Source of the DNA: a virus
IMG/VR virus record: IMGVR_UViG_3300027736_000029
Span: 40,267 to 104,266 of that record
DNA length: 64,000 nucleotides
Reading direction: 5' to 3' (one strand)
A model generated the notes under the pieces. That model made no database searches. It had not been told where the DNA came from and saw only the letters and a program-made list of their open reading frames with translations. Made by a program: the position numbers and the translations under genes. Below, piece after piece: positions 24,132-32,990 of this stretch (position 1 is its first letter; every line of letters begins with the position of its first letter).

Positions 24132-24910
24132 TAATAGTTCATCAGTTTTTCAGTCCCATCAACAAGGTTGTCGATTGAGTTAATGTGAAACGCCAAGAAT
24201 GGTTTTGGATTAGGTAAATCAACAAAGTCATATTCATCCTTCTCAACATCATAAACACCATAACCATGTTTGGTAATCTTCTCACCAAAGTTTTGTTGGA
24301 TAGTTGAACCAATCATGTAGGCTTTCTTTTTACCAGGAATGTCGAACACTTGTCGTTTGTGAATATCACCACATAACACCAAGTCACATCCACTGAATTT
24401 GTCTACATCAAACCCATCTTCAAACTTGAATCCGATATCGGTATACAACCCTTGAATAGGTCCGTGAAATAATCCAATGTTCTTCTTGTCTGACTTTTGA
24501 ATATCAGGTGGAATGTTATGTTCCATCAAAGAGTAAACACACCAGTTCACATTATCATCTTCATAGACACCACGATTCTTCAAATAGGTAATTCCATCGT
24601 TCTTCAACGAATCAATAATGGGAGTAAGAGCATCCAACCTTGTGTTGTTGTTTTCAAGGAAATCATGGTTTCCAATAATAACTATAGTTTTGGCAATTTT
24701 AGCACATTCAGATAACACCCACGCAACGAATTCAACCAATTCAGGTGTCATTTGATTTTTAGAATGTACCAAGTCCCCCGTGAAAACAATACGGTCTGGT
24801 CGTAATGTTTCCCACTCCTTTAACGCAGTTTGAAGAATACTACGATATAACTCGTGGTCTTTAAATAATCTGACGTGTAGGTCAGAAAAGTGAACTAATC
24901 TATTAATCAT
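24131..24910 (-). CDS. SbcD/Mre11-like (T4 gp47-like) recombination nuclease subunit
   Basis: 259 residues with the metallophosphoesterase motifs of Mre11: HFSDLH (D10, H12), FTGDLVHS, IGNHDF, GLFHGP and LCGDIHKRQ. It is the nuclease partner of the SbcC-like ATPase, using Mn ions to cut and resect DNA ends in recombination and replication. It is shorter than bacterial SbcD (about 400), lacking most of the C-terminal capping domain, as gp47 also is. It overlaps the coiled-coil gene downstream by 1 base and the zinc-ribbon gene upstream by 8. Confidence 0.93.
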   Translation of the reverse strand: MINRLVHFSDLHVRLFKDHELYRSILQTALKEWETLRPDRIVFTGDLVHSKNQMTPELVEFVAWVLSECAKIAKTIVIIGNHDFLENNNTRLDALTPIIDSLKNDGITYLKNRGVYEDDNVNWCVYSLMEHNIPPDIQKSDKKNIGLFHGPIQGLYTDIGFKFEDGFDVDKFSGCDLVLCGDIHKRQVFDIPGKKKAYMIGSTIQQNFGEKITKHGYGVYDVEKDEYDFVDLPNPKPFLAFHINSIDNLVDGTEKLMNY

Positions 24911-25145
24911 TCAACGTAATCTTTGGTTGTTCAAAGTCATCAAAAGGATTGAATCCTTTATTCACATGACCACATGAATCACATTTGTAGATTGGGAAAG
25001 GTACGATTGTATCCTCTGCAGAACCTGTTAATAGTTTTGACACTTTCTTAATGTAAATCACCTCTCTGAAGTAGATGCTTTCACATTGTTCACATTTGAT
25101 AGTTTCACTATCTCTTAAATTAACTTTTGGTGTTAAATCGCTCAT
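24903..25145 (-). CDS. Zinc-ribbon protein, 80 aa
   Basis: Two CxxC pairs, CEQC and CDSC, about 33 residues apart (residues 18-21 and 54-57), form a zinc ribbon; between them lies a beta-hairpin-type stretch. Similar short ribbons occur in phage transcription or replication factors. Located between the PD-(D/E)XK nuclease and the SbcD-like gene; overlaps the latter by 8 bases. Confidence 0.72.
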   Translation of the reverse strand: MSDLTPKVNLRDSETIKCEQCESIYFREVIYIKKVSKLLTGSAEDTIVPFPIYKCDSCGHVNKGFNPFDDFEQPKITLND

Positions 25146-25177
25146 ATTTATTTTTTTATAAGTTTAATCAATTAAAG

Positions 25178-26020
25178 TTATTTTGTCAAATATTGTTTCA
25201 TATCCATATCCATTACGGTATTGATAATTTTTTGAGGTACCTTGTATTCATCATACAAAGAATCTTCCTTTAAGTGTGAAATTACACAACCATAAAGTTT
25301 AATGTTTCCATACTTACTACCTTCCAACATCTTCAATAACAACTTACCGTAAAGAGGTAACTGAAGATAGTAGTGACCCAAGGCATTGTCATGATAATCA
25401 TCAAATGGGTGTAACATTTTCTTAGTGAAATTTGTTACGGTAAAGTTCTTTGGTTTGTTAGTTTTCCAGTCCGTGATGACAATTCCATACTCAGTTTTGT
25501 CACGGTTCATCATCAACCATACTTTATCGGGTTGACCTGTGTATCCAAGTTCAGGATGACCCAGAACCATCTCAGTATCAAGCAATACCGCTCCTCGTTC
25601 TTCCATAAGGTCAAGGTATTTTTTACCCGCAACAATCATGTTATCCCCCTTCATAATTTGGGTTAAATCACAATCGAATTCAGGTTGTCTTACATCCTTA
25701 TAGCTTCCGTGTTTTTTGATAACCTCACTCTCTAAAACAAAGTGAACTCGACTACCCATATTGGTAGAGTAATCACCTGCCGCTGCCCACTCTGCAATCA
25801 ACTCTTGTTGTTTGATTGGGTCACCTTTTGCAACTTTATTGGCAACTTCTTCCGTAGCAAATTCTGTATAAAATTTCTTTAGTACTTTGGATACTGATGG
25901 GTAATCAGTTTTACCGTTCATGGTATATATGTGGTTTTCTTCCTCAAAAGTTAAACCAAGTTCATTTTGTTTTTGTGAAATAATCTCTCTTATTTCTTTA
26001 ACAATCTCTTTTAATTCCAT
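25178..26020 (-). CDS. PD-(D/E)XK superfamily exonuclease
   Basis: 280 residues with the RecB/Cas4-like series of motifs: GSRVHFVLE (His93, Glu97), GQPDKVW (Asp165), VITDWKTNK (Asp184, Lys186) and the QLPLYG segment (Gln220, Tyr224). The H-E-D-D-x-K-QxxxY order is typical of the RecB-type exonuclease branch. It probably processes DNA ends during phage recombination, as the flanking SbcCD and primase genes suggest. No helicase or Cys cluster is attached, so it is a stand-alone nuclease. Confidence 0.87.
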   Translation of the reverse strand: MELKEIVKEIREIISQKQNELGLTFEEENHIYTMNGKTDYPSVSKVLKKFYTEFATEEVANKVAKGDPIKQQELIAEWAAAGDYSTNMGSRVHFVLESEVIKKHGSYKDVRQPEFDCDLTQIMKGDNMIVAGKKYLDLMEERGAVLLDTEMVLGHPELGYTGQPDKVWLMMNRDKTEYGIVITDWKTNKPKNFTVTNFTKKMLHPFDDYHDNALGHYYLQLPLYGKLLLKMLEGSKYGNIKLYGCVISHLKEDSLYDEYKVPQKIINTVMDMDMKQYLTK

Positions 26021-26023
26021 ATT

Positions 26024-26179
26024 TTAATTTTCAAATTTTGATGTTAAGTACTCTATCATATACTTTGCATAATCTGTTAATAAATCATGATTATCAAAGG
26101 TGAACACTTCTAAATTGTTCTGACGAGCTGTGTTGTAAGCCACTTTTAATCTTTGGTAGGTGTCTAATGTAAATGTCAT
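26024..26179 (-). CDS. Small hypothetical protein, 51 aa
   Basis: Starts MTFTLDTYQRLKVAYNTARQNN, a mixed helical peptide with an HDLLTDYAKYMIEYL helix at its end. Three bases separate its stop from the ATG of the PD-(D/E)XK nuclease gene, and a promoter-like sequence lies 28 bases upstream of its start, so it would be the first gene of the nuclease-recombination operon. No family recognised. Confidence 0.6.
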   Translation of the reverse strand: MTFTLDTYQRLKVAYNTARQNNLEVFTFDNHDLLTDYAKYMIEYLTSKFEN

Positions 26180-26206
26180 ATCCGTGTATATCGTTATATT
26201 CTTAAG

Positions 26207-26238
26207 CTAAAATACAACATATTTTTCATACCACCAAA
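26207..26238 (-). promoter_or_regulatory. Candidate Bacteroidota-type promoter (TTTG-N20-TATTTTAG)
   Basis: Minus strand: TTTG at 26238-26235, 20-nt spacer, TATTTTAG at 26214-26207, one mismatch to TAnnTTTG. It lies just behind the primase gene and would drive the operon 26179-20236. Confidence 0.4.
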
Positions 26239-26242
26239 CTTT

Positions 26243-27157
26243 TTATTTTATTTCGACATAATATTCATCTATTTGTCCTCTTAAATCACAGATATCCTTA
26301 TCAATTGGTAATTTAATAATTTTTACTTTATTATATAATACTCCACCATTTAATTCATGATAAAGTTTTAATCCATCCTTCCACGCATCTCCATCAGGAC
26401 ATATAATCACATTACCTTTGGCATTGTTATATAAGGTTTCAAATAACAACTGACTCATCTTCTTACCTAACATCACTATTGAATTATCTAAAAAGAATCC
26501 ATCAAAGGCACCTTCAACCAAATAAACATCTTTGGACCAGTCAATTAATCCTTCGTTGAATATGATTTCATCTTTAGCTGCGGTTGGGTTTTTATATTTC
26601 ATCTTCTTTGATACCCAAGCTCGAGCAACAAAATAATTCAATGTACCTTCTTTGTTAAATGATGGAACGATTATTCGATAAGCAAATTCACCTGTTACCG
26701 TATATCCTATCTTATACTTCTTAATCATCTCATCCGTGATGCCTCTTGACTTGAGGTAGTTCATCGCTTCGATGTGTGGAATGAATCTTGCATTGGAATC
26801 TTCGAAGGTCGTATAACCTTCAGGTAATTTTAACTTTGGTTTCTTCGCGTCTTGTTGTTTTAATTCCTCAGGTTTGATGAGGTTGTATACTTTCTTTTGA
26901 GCCTTGGTTGCGTGTTTGTCAAATAGTCTCCCTAACGGTCCTTGAGTTCCGTATGTCTCACCACAAGACCAACACTTGTATACGTGTTTTGAGTAGTTAA
27001 TTTCAAGGTTACCTTTTCCGTCTCCATCGTCAAGACCTTTCTCATCAGCACAGACAGGGCAGTCAAAAGATATTTGACCTTTTGACTCGTAGTGTTGTTT
27101 CTCATGACCCAACACATCTCTAAGTAACTCCACTAAAACCTCTACCTCATCTGACAT
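26243..27157 (-). CDS. DNA primase, DnaG-type, short
   Basis: 304 residues. An N-terminal zinc-binding domain with CPVC (33-36) and CWSC (62-65) is followed by a linker and a TOPRIM catalytic domain with VEGAFDG (214-220, Glu215) and CPDGDAW (253-259, the DxD pair). It makes RNA primers for lagging-strand synthesis and pairs with a replicative helicase, not in this window. There is no C-terminal helicase-interaction domain, as in T4 gp61 but unlike host DnaG. The start is 4 nt behind a TATATTTA box. Confidence 0.92.
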   Translation of the reverse strand: MSDEVEVLVELLRDVLGHEKQHYESKGQISFDCPVCADEKGLDDGDGKGNLEINYSKHVYKCWSCGETYGTQGPLGRLFDKHATKAQKKVYNLIKPEELKQQDAKKPKLKLPEGYTTFEDSNARFIPHIEAMNYLKSRGITDEMIKKYKIGYTVTGEFAYRIIVPSFNKEGTLNYFVARAWVSKKMKYKNPTAAKDEIIFNEGLIDWSKDVYLVEGAFDGFFLDNSIVMLGKKMSQLLFETLYNNAKGNVIICPDGDAWKDGLKLYHELNGGVLYNKVKIIKLPIDKDICDLRGQIDEYYVEIK

Positions 27158-27161
27158 ACAC

Positions 27162-27169
27162 TAAATATA
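27162..27169 (-). promoter_or_regulatory. TATATTTA box of the primase gene
   Basis: Minus-strand TATATTTA, GTGT, ATG. It matches TAnnTTTG except for the last base and keeps the exact 4-nt distance to the start codon seen at other leaderless candidates. No -33 TTTG is visible. Confidence 0.4.
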
Positions 27170-27211
27170 GTAATTTTTTTGAGTTTAACTACACACGTGA
27201 TTGATTACTGT

Positions 27212-27352
27212 TCAAAAACCCAATAATTTCTCTCTCCACCATTTTTTGAAACGATTACCGTCTTTCAATTTTGTACTTACAATGTGTTCAATCATTACAA
27301 ATACTACCGCTACGGACATTATTAATGTCCAAATAATTAAAATCATATCCAT
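27212..27352 (-). CDS. Small membrane protein, 46 aa
   Basis: MDMILIIWTLIMSVAVVFVM is one membrane span, followed by a basic tail (STKLKDGNRFKKWWREK). Single-span small proteins with a basic cytoplasmic tail are common in phages and may affect the host envelope. Start at 27352, or at 27346, where the ATG overlaps the TGA of the upstream gene (ATGA). It is the last gene before the primase promoter. Confidence 0.6.
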   Translation of the reverse strand: MDMILIIWTLIMSVAVVFVMIEHIVSTKLKDGNRFKKWWREKLLGF

Positions 27353-27708
27353 GTTATTTTTTTTATACTATCAACCCATTTAACATTAATACCAAAATAA
27401 ACAGCATGACTTTTAACCTCGGTTAAAAGGCATTTTTTGATTAATTTATTAATTTTTATTTTGGAAATGTTTTTTTGACCATAAATCTCAGATGACTGCC
27501 ATCTTTTACCTTCAAGGACGCTTATCTTACCAAAAAGTTCACCTTTGAACTCAACATCAATTTCATGATGCATGGGATATTTTCTGAAGTTTGTAATTTT
27601 AAATGAACCTCTTAGAGTTCCATTCGTAAATGATATGTCGCTACCCGAAAACTTTTTGATTGCTTTCTTAATTGCTTTGGATTCATCATCATTTATCACA
27701 TGTCTCAT
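27343..27708 (-). CDS. Hypothetical basic protein, 121 aa
   Basis: Starts MRHVINDDESKAIKKAIKKF, Lys-rich, alternating strands (GTLRGSFKITNF, EIDVEFKGELFGKISV) and helices. No known motif. A complete Bacteroidota promoter lies directly upstream with a 4-nt gap to the ATG, so it starts its own transcription unit with the small membrane protein downstream. Confidence 0.75.
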   Translation of the reverse strand: MRHVINDDESKAIKKAIKKFSGSDISFTNGTLRGSFKITNFRKYPMHHEIDVEFKGELFGKISVLEGKRWQSSEIYGQKNISKIKINKLIKKCLLTEVKSHAVYFGINVKWVDSIKKITWI

Positions 27709-27712
27709 ACGA

Positions 27713-27744
27713 CAAAGATAATGATAATATTTTAATTTACCAAA
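27713..27744 (-). promoter_or_regulatory. Bacteroidota-type promoter (TTTG-N20-TATCTTTG)
   Basis: Minus strand: TTTG at 27744-27741, 20-nt spacer, TATCTTTG at 27720-27713, TCGT, ATG. Both elements and spacing fit the Bacteroides consensus; the 4-nt gap predicts a leaderless message. The -33 element lies inside the 3' end of the RuvC-like gene. Confidence 0.78.
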
Positions 27745-28339
27745 TTTCTTTGAGTTTCATATAACCAAGAGCGGCACAATAAGCATCGGTTTGGTCAAAA
27801 TTTTCTTTCTTAAGAGTATTGTTTTTGGTATACGACCAAATAATTTGTGGTTCTCGTTTTGCAACCAATTCCCATATTATAACTTTTTTGTCTGTATCTT
27901 TTGGAAGACCACCAAATAGAACATGTTTACCCTTGTCGTTTTGTTGGACAAGGTGTGGGAATGCAAATTTTCTTGAGTTATAGGTGGATATAAATTCAGG
28001 TATGATTCCAAGAACATCATAAACTTCTTTACATACCAAAGTATTAAATCTCATAAGAGTACCAACGGTATAGATATTATTAGAATTTAATAATGGTTCT
28101 TCAATGACAACATGAGTAATACCCATACCAACATAGTCTTTAATTTTTTCTTTAAAAATATGACCCTTGAGTATAAGTTCTTCGATTTTATTTTCAACCT
28201 TTGGTTTTGGTACTGGAGATACGTGAGTTAATTCTAAAAGTTCTTTTGTTTGAATGTCAAATAAACTCCACCCAATTGTTTTGGTTGAAACGTCAAGCCC
28301 AAGTACTTTAGGCGATGTTTTATTGATTGTTTTTGTCAT
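27737..28339 (-). CDS. RuvC-like Holliday junction resolvase
   Basis: 200 residues with an RNase H fold: the first catalytic Asp in LGLDVSTKTIGW (Asp16), a Glu in VVIEEP (80/81) and Asp residues in FDQTDAYCAALGY near the C-terminus (182/185). RuvC-like enzymes cut four-way junctions made during recombination or before packaging, the role of T4 gp49 or poxvirus A22. Close behind the structural gene at 28343 (3-base gap) and ahead of the replication genes. The length is slightly above the 170-190 typical. Confidence 0.88.
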   Translation of the reverse strand: MTKTINKTSPKVLGLDVSTKTIGWSLFDIQTKELLELTHVSPVPKPKVENKIEELILKGHIFKEKIKDYVGMGITHVVIEEPLLNSNNIYTVGTLMRFNTLVCKEVYDVLGIIPEFISTYNSRKFAFPHLVQQNDKGKHVLFGGLPKDTDKKVIIWELVAKREPQIIWSYTKNNTLKKENFDQTDAYCAALGYMKLKEIW

Positions 28340-28342
28340 ATG

Positions 28343-30547
28343 TTAAAAATCTAATTTAACCACGTACTGCTGAATACCTTGTCTTAACTCAGGAGATTGT
28401 AGTTTAGATATAACAATAAGGTCATAATTAGAATCGTAAAGGGCAATTTCAGTAACATATGAAGTTGTTCCTGACATCCATGTTGGATTTGATGTATTGG
28501 TAAATTGGTTACGTCCAAGATTTATAAGATATCTCATCTCATAAATGGTTGCACTAATATCGGTTTCCAAGTTTCCATAAAAATAATACTCATCACCAAA
28601 GTTTAATATTTCAGGATATCCATTTTCAGGTATGTCAATATAATTAGCTAAATTATATGTTGTCGCACTATTATATAGTTCGTTAGTTATTTGGAATGTA
28701 GTACCAGTTAAACCACTAACAGTTAAATAACCATTAACACTTGAACCACTTATTTCACTTGTAAAATCAATTTCTCTCCATGCCGTTGGACTTGGTTGTG
28801 TTGTTCCACTAATAAGTTGACACAATACTTTAAATGAATTTGCAGAATATCCTGAAAGAGTACCTTCAGATAAGAATGGAAACTCATTACCGAATCTAAC
28901 AGCTACGTTTTGAGAGTCGATTGTACACCCTGTTCCCGGTCCTGTAATAACTGAATAATAGTTACAATGTAATGAATCAGTAAATCCTGTTGAATCCAAT
29001 CGATATGTTACCCACATCCTTTGAACATCATTTGTTAAAATACCTACCGAACTTTGTCCTGTATTACAAGTGTTTGGAGATATTAATGACAACTTTGGAG
29101 CGGTTAACGTCCAGTTTCTGTTTGCCTTGTAAGACATTGCGGCGATGATTTCTTCATCATCAATAACAACAATTTCTTGGTCAGGGAATACTTTACCAAT
29201 TCTATTTAAATTTCCATTAGTATCAGGATTAGTATCCCATAAATGGTAGTATCTAATACCAGGGTCATTCATATCTATATTTTCCGTAGATTTAATATAG
29301 TATGGTTTACATAAATCATATCCCGCTGGGTCAATATAAAATGTTTCACCAATAGTTGATGCGGATGATTTATGCCACATTAATGTTGGCAATGTTAACT
29401 TAAAGTGTCTTGCTAAACCTGTGTCGTCATTTGGATTTTGTGGGTCAAAAGGAACCGTTGAAAATTTTTCTCCGTATACATTATCAATATCTTGATTTGT
29501 ATAATGGATAATCGCAATCGCTTTTTGTTCTTTAGGTGTTACAATAATTTCTTCATCAAATGAATTATAATAGTAAACTAAACTTGTGTCTGTTTGAGCA
29601 CTTTCAGTTTGATATCCTAAATATTCTTTCGTACCTAAATAAGTAACCGAACCATAACTACCATATCCCTCATATTGACTTGTGAATACACCAGCTAAAT
29701 TAACCGACCAAGGAATATTCATATTCCAAATTACAGTGTTTTCACGATTTCTAACATCACAAGGTGATTCAAAATTAAGTGTGTCTGTCTGCCAATAAGG
29801 TGCTGGAGTTATAGTATCATACAATTGAGTCATCCCTGAAGGATATATCAATGCTCGAGCCATGTTACCATTAATTGCAATTGCGGAATAATCAGGGACG
29901 CTTCTATCAAGGGTTAATGTAAACACCGTTGTTCCTGTTGTACCTGTTGATGGGTCAATATCTTGGATTCTATAAGTAAGAATTGGATAGGTGCCAAAAT
30001 CACCACATCCACCATTACCATCTAATATAAGAGTCACATAATCATTAATTGATGGTGTTCCTGAAGTAATTGCACAAAAGGCTGGGTCAAGTTCAATATC
30101 AATAGTTGTTTGACCTGTTAATGTTGTCATGTCTACCCAATAATTTGAAGTAACTGTATATGCCGAACTTGTTTGAGCTGACCAATTACCTTGGGTACCT
30201 CCAGTAACAAAAAACCCTTTAGGTCCCGCAGAATTATAAACAGGTTGAATTTTATTATCTAAAAATGGAATACCGTATGTTCCTCCACTACCACCCTGAA
30301 CATAATAAGGGTATTTAACATTTTGTTTGTTTGATTGAGGCGAACCAGTATCATTCTGTGCGTTAAACGCTGGCATTAAAATATTATTATTTGTTTGATT
30401 ATAATTTGTCACAGCACTGTAACTAACTTCACTATCACCTATTTGGAAATAAGAAATTGAAAAATTTCCTTGTGAAATATTTCTTCTTCCAACATCAGTA
30501 AGTCTGGTGTTAATTAATCCTGATGTATTTTTTATAATGTATGCCAT
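28343..30547 (-). CDS. Virion structural protein (tail or fibre-associated), 734 aa
   Basis: Begins MAYIIKNTSGLINTRLTDVGRRNISQGNF..FQIGDSEVSY, an opening I have seen in structural proteins of large uncultured phages, without firm function. The rest is beta-rich with Gly/Thr/Ser/Tyr and few charges, the composition of tail fibres or baseplate wedges, and includes QGGSGGTYGIPFL and GLTGTTFQITNEL. A TATTTATA box lies 4 nt before the ATG. It is followed by three T/P-rich fibre genes, so a tail or fibre role is likely. No enzymatic motif. Confidence 0.7.
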   Translation of the reverse strand: MAYIIKNTSGLINTRLTDVGRRNISQGNFSISYFQIGDSEVSYSAVTNYNQTNNNILMPAFNAQNDTGSPQSNKQNVKYPYYVQGGSGGTYGIPFLDNKIQPVYNSAGPKGFFVTGGTQGNWSAQTSSAYTVTSNYWVDMTTLTGQTTIDIELDPAFCAITSGTPSINDYVTLILDGNGGCGDFGTYPILTYRIQDIDPSTGTTGTTVFTLTLDRSVPDYSAIAINGNMARALIYPSGMTQLYDTITPAPYWQTDTLNFESPCDVRNRENTVIWNMNIPWSVNLAGVFTSQYEGYGSYGSVTYLGTKEYLGYQTESAQTDTSLVYYYNSFDEEIIVTPKEQKAIAIIHYTNQDIDNVYGEKFSTVPFDPQNPNDDTGLARHFKLTLPTLMWHKSSASTIGETFYIDPAGYDLCKPYYIKSTENIDMNDPGIRYYHLWDTNPDTNGNLNRIGKVFPDQEIVVIDDEEIIAAMSYKANRNWTLTAPKLSLISPNTCNTGQSSVGILTNDVQRMWVTYRLDSTGFTDSLHCNYYSVITGPGTGCTIDSQNVAVRFGNEFPFLSEGTLSGYSANSFKVLCQLISGTTQPSPTAWREIDFTSEISGSSVNGYLTVSGLTGTTFQITNELYNSATTYNLANYIDIPENGYPEILNFGDEYYFYGNLETDISATIYEMRYLINLGRNQFTNTSNPTWMSGTTSYVTEIALYDSNYDLIVISKLQSPELRQGIQQYVVKLDF

Positions 30548-30551
30548 TTGT

Positions 30552-30559
30552 TATAAATA
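30552..30559 (-). promoter_or_regulatory. TATTTATA box, putative late promoter
   Basis: Minus-strand TATTTATA, ACAA, ATG: the 4-nt gap again, in front of a probable structural gene. One of the four best-spaced members of the class. Confidence 0.6.
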
Positions 30560-30589
30560 TTCTTATTGTCTTTTATTTTAAATTATTAA

Positions 30590-32929
30590 TTAACATGGTC
30601 CACCGTATGTACCTATCGCATTTATTTCACCATTACCAATAACTAAATAAACCGTCGAATTAGTACTGTTTGGATATCTAAATACCACACCATCTGGCGC
30701 TAAATTTGTTAAAGAATCATTAGTATAAACCGTTGCACCATCCACAAATCCTGGTGAAGCATTTGTATATAATGTTGCAAATCCTGTTATTCCATAAACC
30801 CCAATTGTACCTCCACTACATATTGTTGTCCCTGTTAATGTCCTTAATGATATTGAATTAGTTGAAACTGCACTTGATAAAGTGTGATTAACAACTCCTT
30901 GGCCTGTTGAGTTATTCACAACAACAGAACAATCTTTACCTGAAATGGTAGGTTGTGACGTAGATACTAATATGGTTTGAACCAATTGGGTAATACAACC
31001 ATTACTTCCTGTAGCACCAGTGGTTATTAACAATTGTGATGATGAAGTTCCACTAATTACATCACCATGTCCAATTGTTAAGTTATAAACTTGTGATTTA
31101 GTAGTTTTAACTTGAGTATATGGTGAACAATTTTCTCTTGTTGATGACTGTGATGTTGAATTAACAGTTGTTTGTATTAATGAGGTACCATTTTTATTAA
31201 CGGTAGTAGTGTTGGTAATTATACCACCACCAGGTCCGTCAACGTCTTGAACCGCATTAACATTTAACTTAAATGATATTGATGTACCAACAGGAAGTGC
31301 TGGTGTAACATCAACTTTCCAAGTTGCAACTTCATTATCCGCACTATAATTAACATCATTAATTAATTGAACTTTTATATTATATGTTGTTGCGATAGAT
31401 GATGAACCAATACTTATACCTGAGTTTAAAGTGTTTCCAACTGAGTCTTGTACAATAACAGTATAATCGTTTGCACATAATCCTTGGAATATATTACTCG
31501 TTTGATATGTGTTTCCATTATTAATTGAATAACTATAAGGTGGTACTCCATTGTATGTTGCAATAGTTATTGAACCATTACAGTTTTGAGTTCCTGGACA
31601 TGAACTATCTTGTTTAGTAATCTCAACTGATAATGGTGCATATGTCGGACAAGTTCCCTGTACCACATAAACAGTTGCATTCTGACCACCATACATACTC
31701 CATCCATTATCAGGTATGTTTGTTTGGTTGGTACTAACAGGTGTTCCTGTCGTAAACGTCCATCCAATGACTTCCCATCTTGATTGTAATGAACTCCAAG
31801 CGATTGATAGATTTACCGATTGATAAGTTGCCGACCACATTGGTTTTCCATTTGAATCGCCACTAGGAACAAACTGAATTGGACCATAAGCAATTGAACC
31901 TCTTACATATGTTAAACATAAGTTTGGCCAAACAGGAGTAGGTGTAATTGTTGGAGTAGGTGTAATTGTTTGTGTTGGTGTTTGTGACGGTGCAAATAAA
32001 TTACAAATAGTCGTTGAAGAATAATCACCATAATAATCCACAACTGTAACTTGATATGAACCTTCAGGTATTCCAACTAATGTTCTAGTTCTCTGACCTC
32101 CTGACCAATAATATGAATAAGGACTTGTTCCTCCTGTTACTTTTAAAGATAATACACCATCATTAGAATATTGATTTGATGGCATTTGAATTGGGTTACA
32201 TTGAACACCCATATCAAATAATGTTAGAACATCACATTCATTCTTCAATGAATAATCTTGTTTAAGTGATGTTGTTGGCGTTTGAGTTGGAGTTGAATTT
32301 GGAGTTGTACTTGGTGTTACAGTATTTGTCACCGTAGGAGTTACTGTCGGTGTTGGTGTTTGAGTTCTTGTAGGTGTCGGTGTTAAACATGAAGTTGTTG
32401 CAGGTACATTTAATTTTGTAATACCATTATAAGGTTGTCCATAATTGAATATTACAACGGTTCCAATTGTAAGGTTAGAACTTACAAAGTTTCCACAACA
32501 ATCGGTATAATAAACACTTGAAGTTGTTGTAATACCACTACCACAAATAATTGGTGTAGTTGTTGGTGTTGGGTTTGGCGTTCTTGTTACTGTTGGAGTA
32601 ACTGTTTTTGTTGGTGTATTTGTAGGAGTAATGTTTGGCGTTCTTGTTGGAAATTGAGTTGGAGTTATACTTGGTTCAGGTACGGTTTCACAAGGAGATA
32701 TTAATATACCATTATAGTTAATATAACCAGTACCTCCATTTTCAATATACACTTCATTACTAGTTGCGTATGAACCTGACGCTTGACATCCACACACACT
32801 ATAAAATTGACCAGCGCCAACAAGTGAACTTAAAAGGGTGGTACCGTCATTACAATCGTAATAATAAAAAATCTGATTTTGACCAGATTCATTCCACACC
32901 ATCCATCTGGTACAAGTAGTACAAGCCAT
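30590..32929 (-). CDS. Thr-Pro-linker fibre/adhesin protein, 779 aa
   Basis: Begins MACTTCTRWMVWNESG, a Cys-containing domain of about 85 residues, then Thr-Pro linkers at about 88-126, 180-222 and 315-335 with TPTNTPTK-like repeats separating small beta domains. Residues 240-310 and the later part (SVEITKQDSSCPGTQNCNGSITI) resemble SprB/gliding-motility-type repeats of Bacteroidota adhesins (NGVPPYSYSINNG). Thus a multi-domain fibre with mucin-like stalks that could carry O-glycans. Late by context. Confidence 0.72.
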   Translation of the reverse strand: MACTTCTRWMVWNESGQNQIFYYYDCNDGTTLLSSLVGAGQFYSVCGCQASGSYATSNEVYIENGGTGYINYNGILISPCETVPEPSITPTQFPTRTPNITPTNTPTKTVTPTVTRTPNPTPTTTPIICGSGITTTSSVYYTDCCGNFVSSNLTIGTVVIFNYGQPYNGITKLNVPATTSCLTPTPTRTQTPTPTVTPTVTNTVTPSTTPNSTPTQTPTTSLKQDYSLKNECDVLTLFDMGVQCNPIQMPSNQYSNDGVLSLKVTGGTSPYSYYWSGGQRTRTLVGIPEGSYQVTVVDYYGDYSSTTICNLFAPSQTPTQTITPTPTITPTPVWPNLCLTYVRGSIAYGPIQFVPSGDSNGKPMWSATYQSVNLSIAWSSLQSRWEVIGWTFTTGTPVSTNQTNIPDNGWSMYGGQNATVYVVQGTCPTYAPLSVEITKQDSSCPGTQNCNGSITIATYNGVPPYSYSINNGNTYQTSNIFQGLCANDYTVIVQDSVGNTLNSGISIGSSSIATTYNIKVQLINDVNYSADNEVATWKVDVTPALPVGTSISFKLNVNAVQDVDGPGGGIITNTTTVNKNGTSLIQTTVNSTSQSSTRENCSPYTQVKTTKSQVYNLTIGHGDVISGTSSSQLLITTGATGSNGCITQLVQTILVSTSQPTISGKDCSVVVNNSTGQGVVNHTLSSAVSTNSISLRTLTGTTICSGGTIGVYGITGFATLYTNASPGFVDGATVYTNDSLTNLAPDGVVFRYPNSTNSTVYLVIGNGEINAIGTYGGPC

Positions 32930-32990
32930 TTACTTTAAAGTGTTTGTGTTGTTTAGTTTATTTATCATATAAGTATAATCTCTAATATTT

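Noticed and set aside
27201-27383. Plus-strand frame of 60 codons
   Set aside because: It is antisense to the 46-aa membrane protein and to the end of the 121-aa gene, which have better start context and overlaps.
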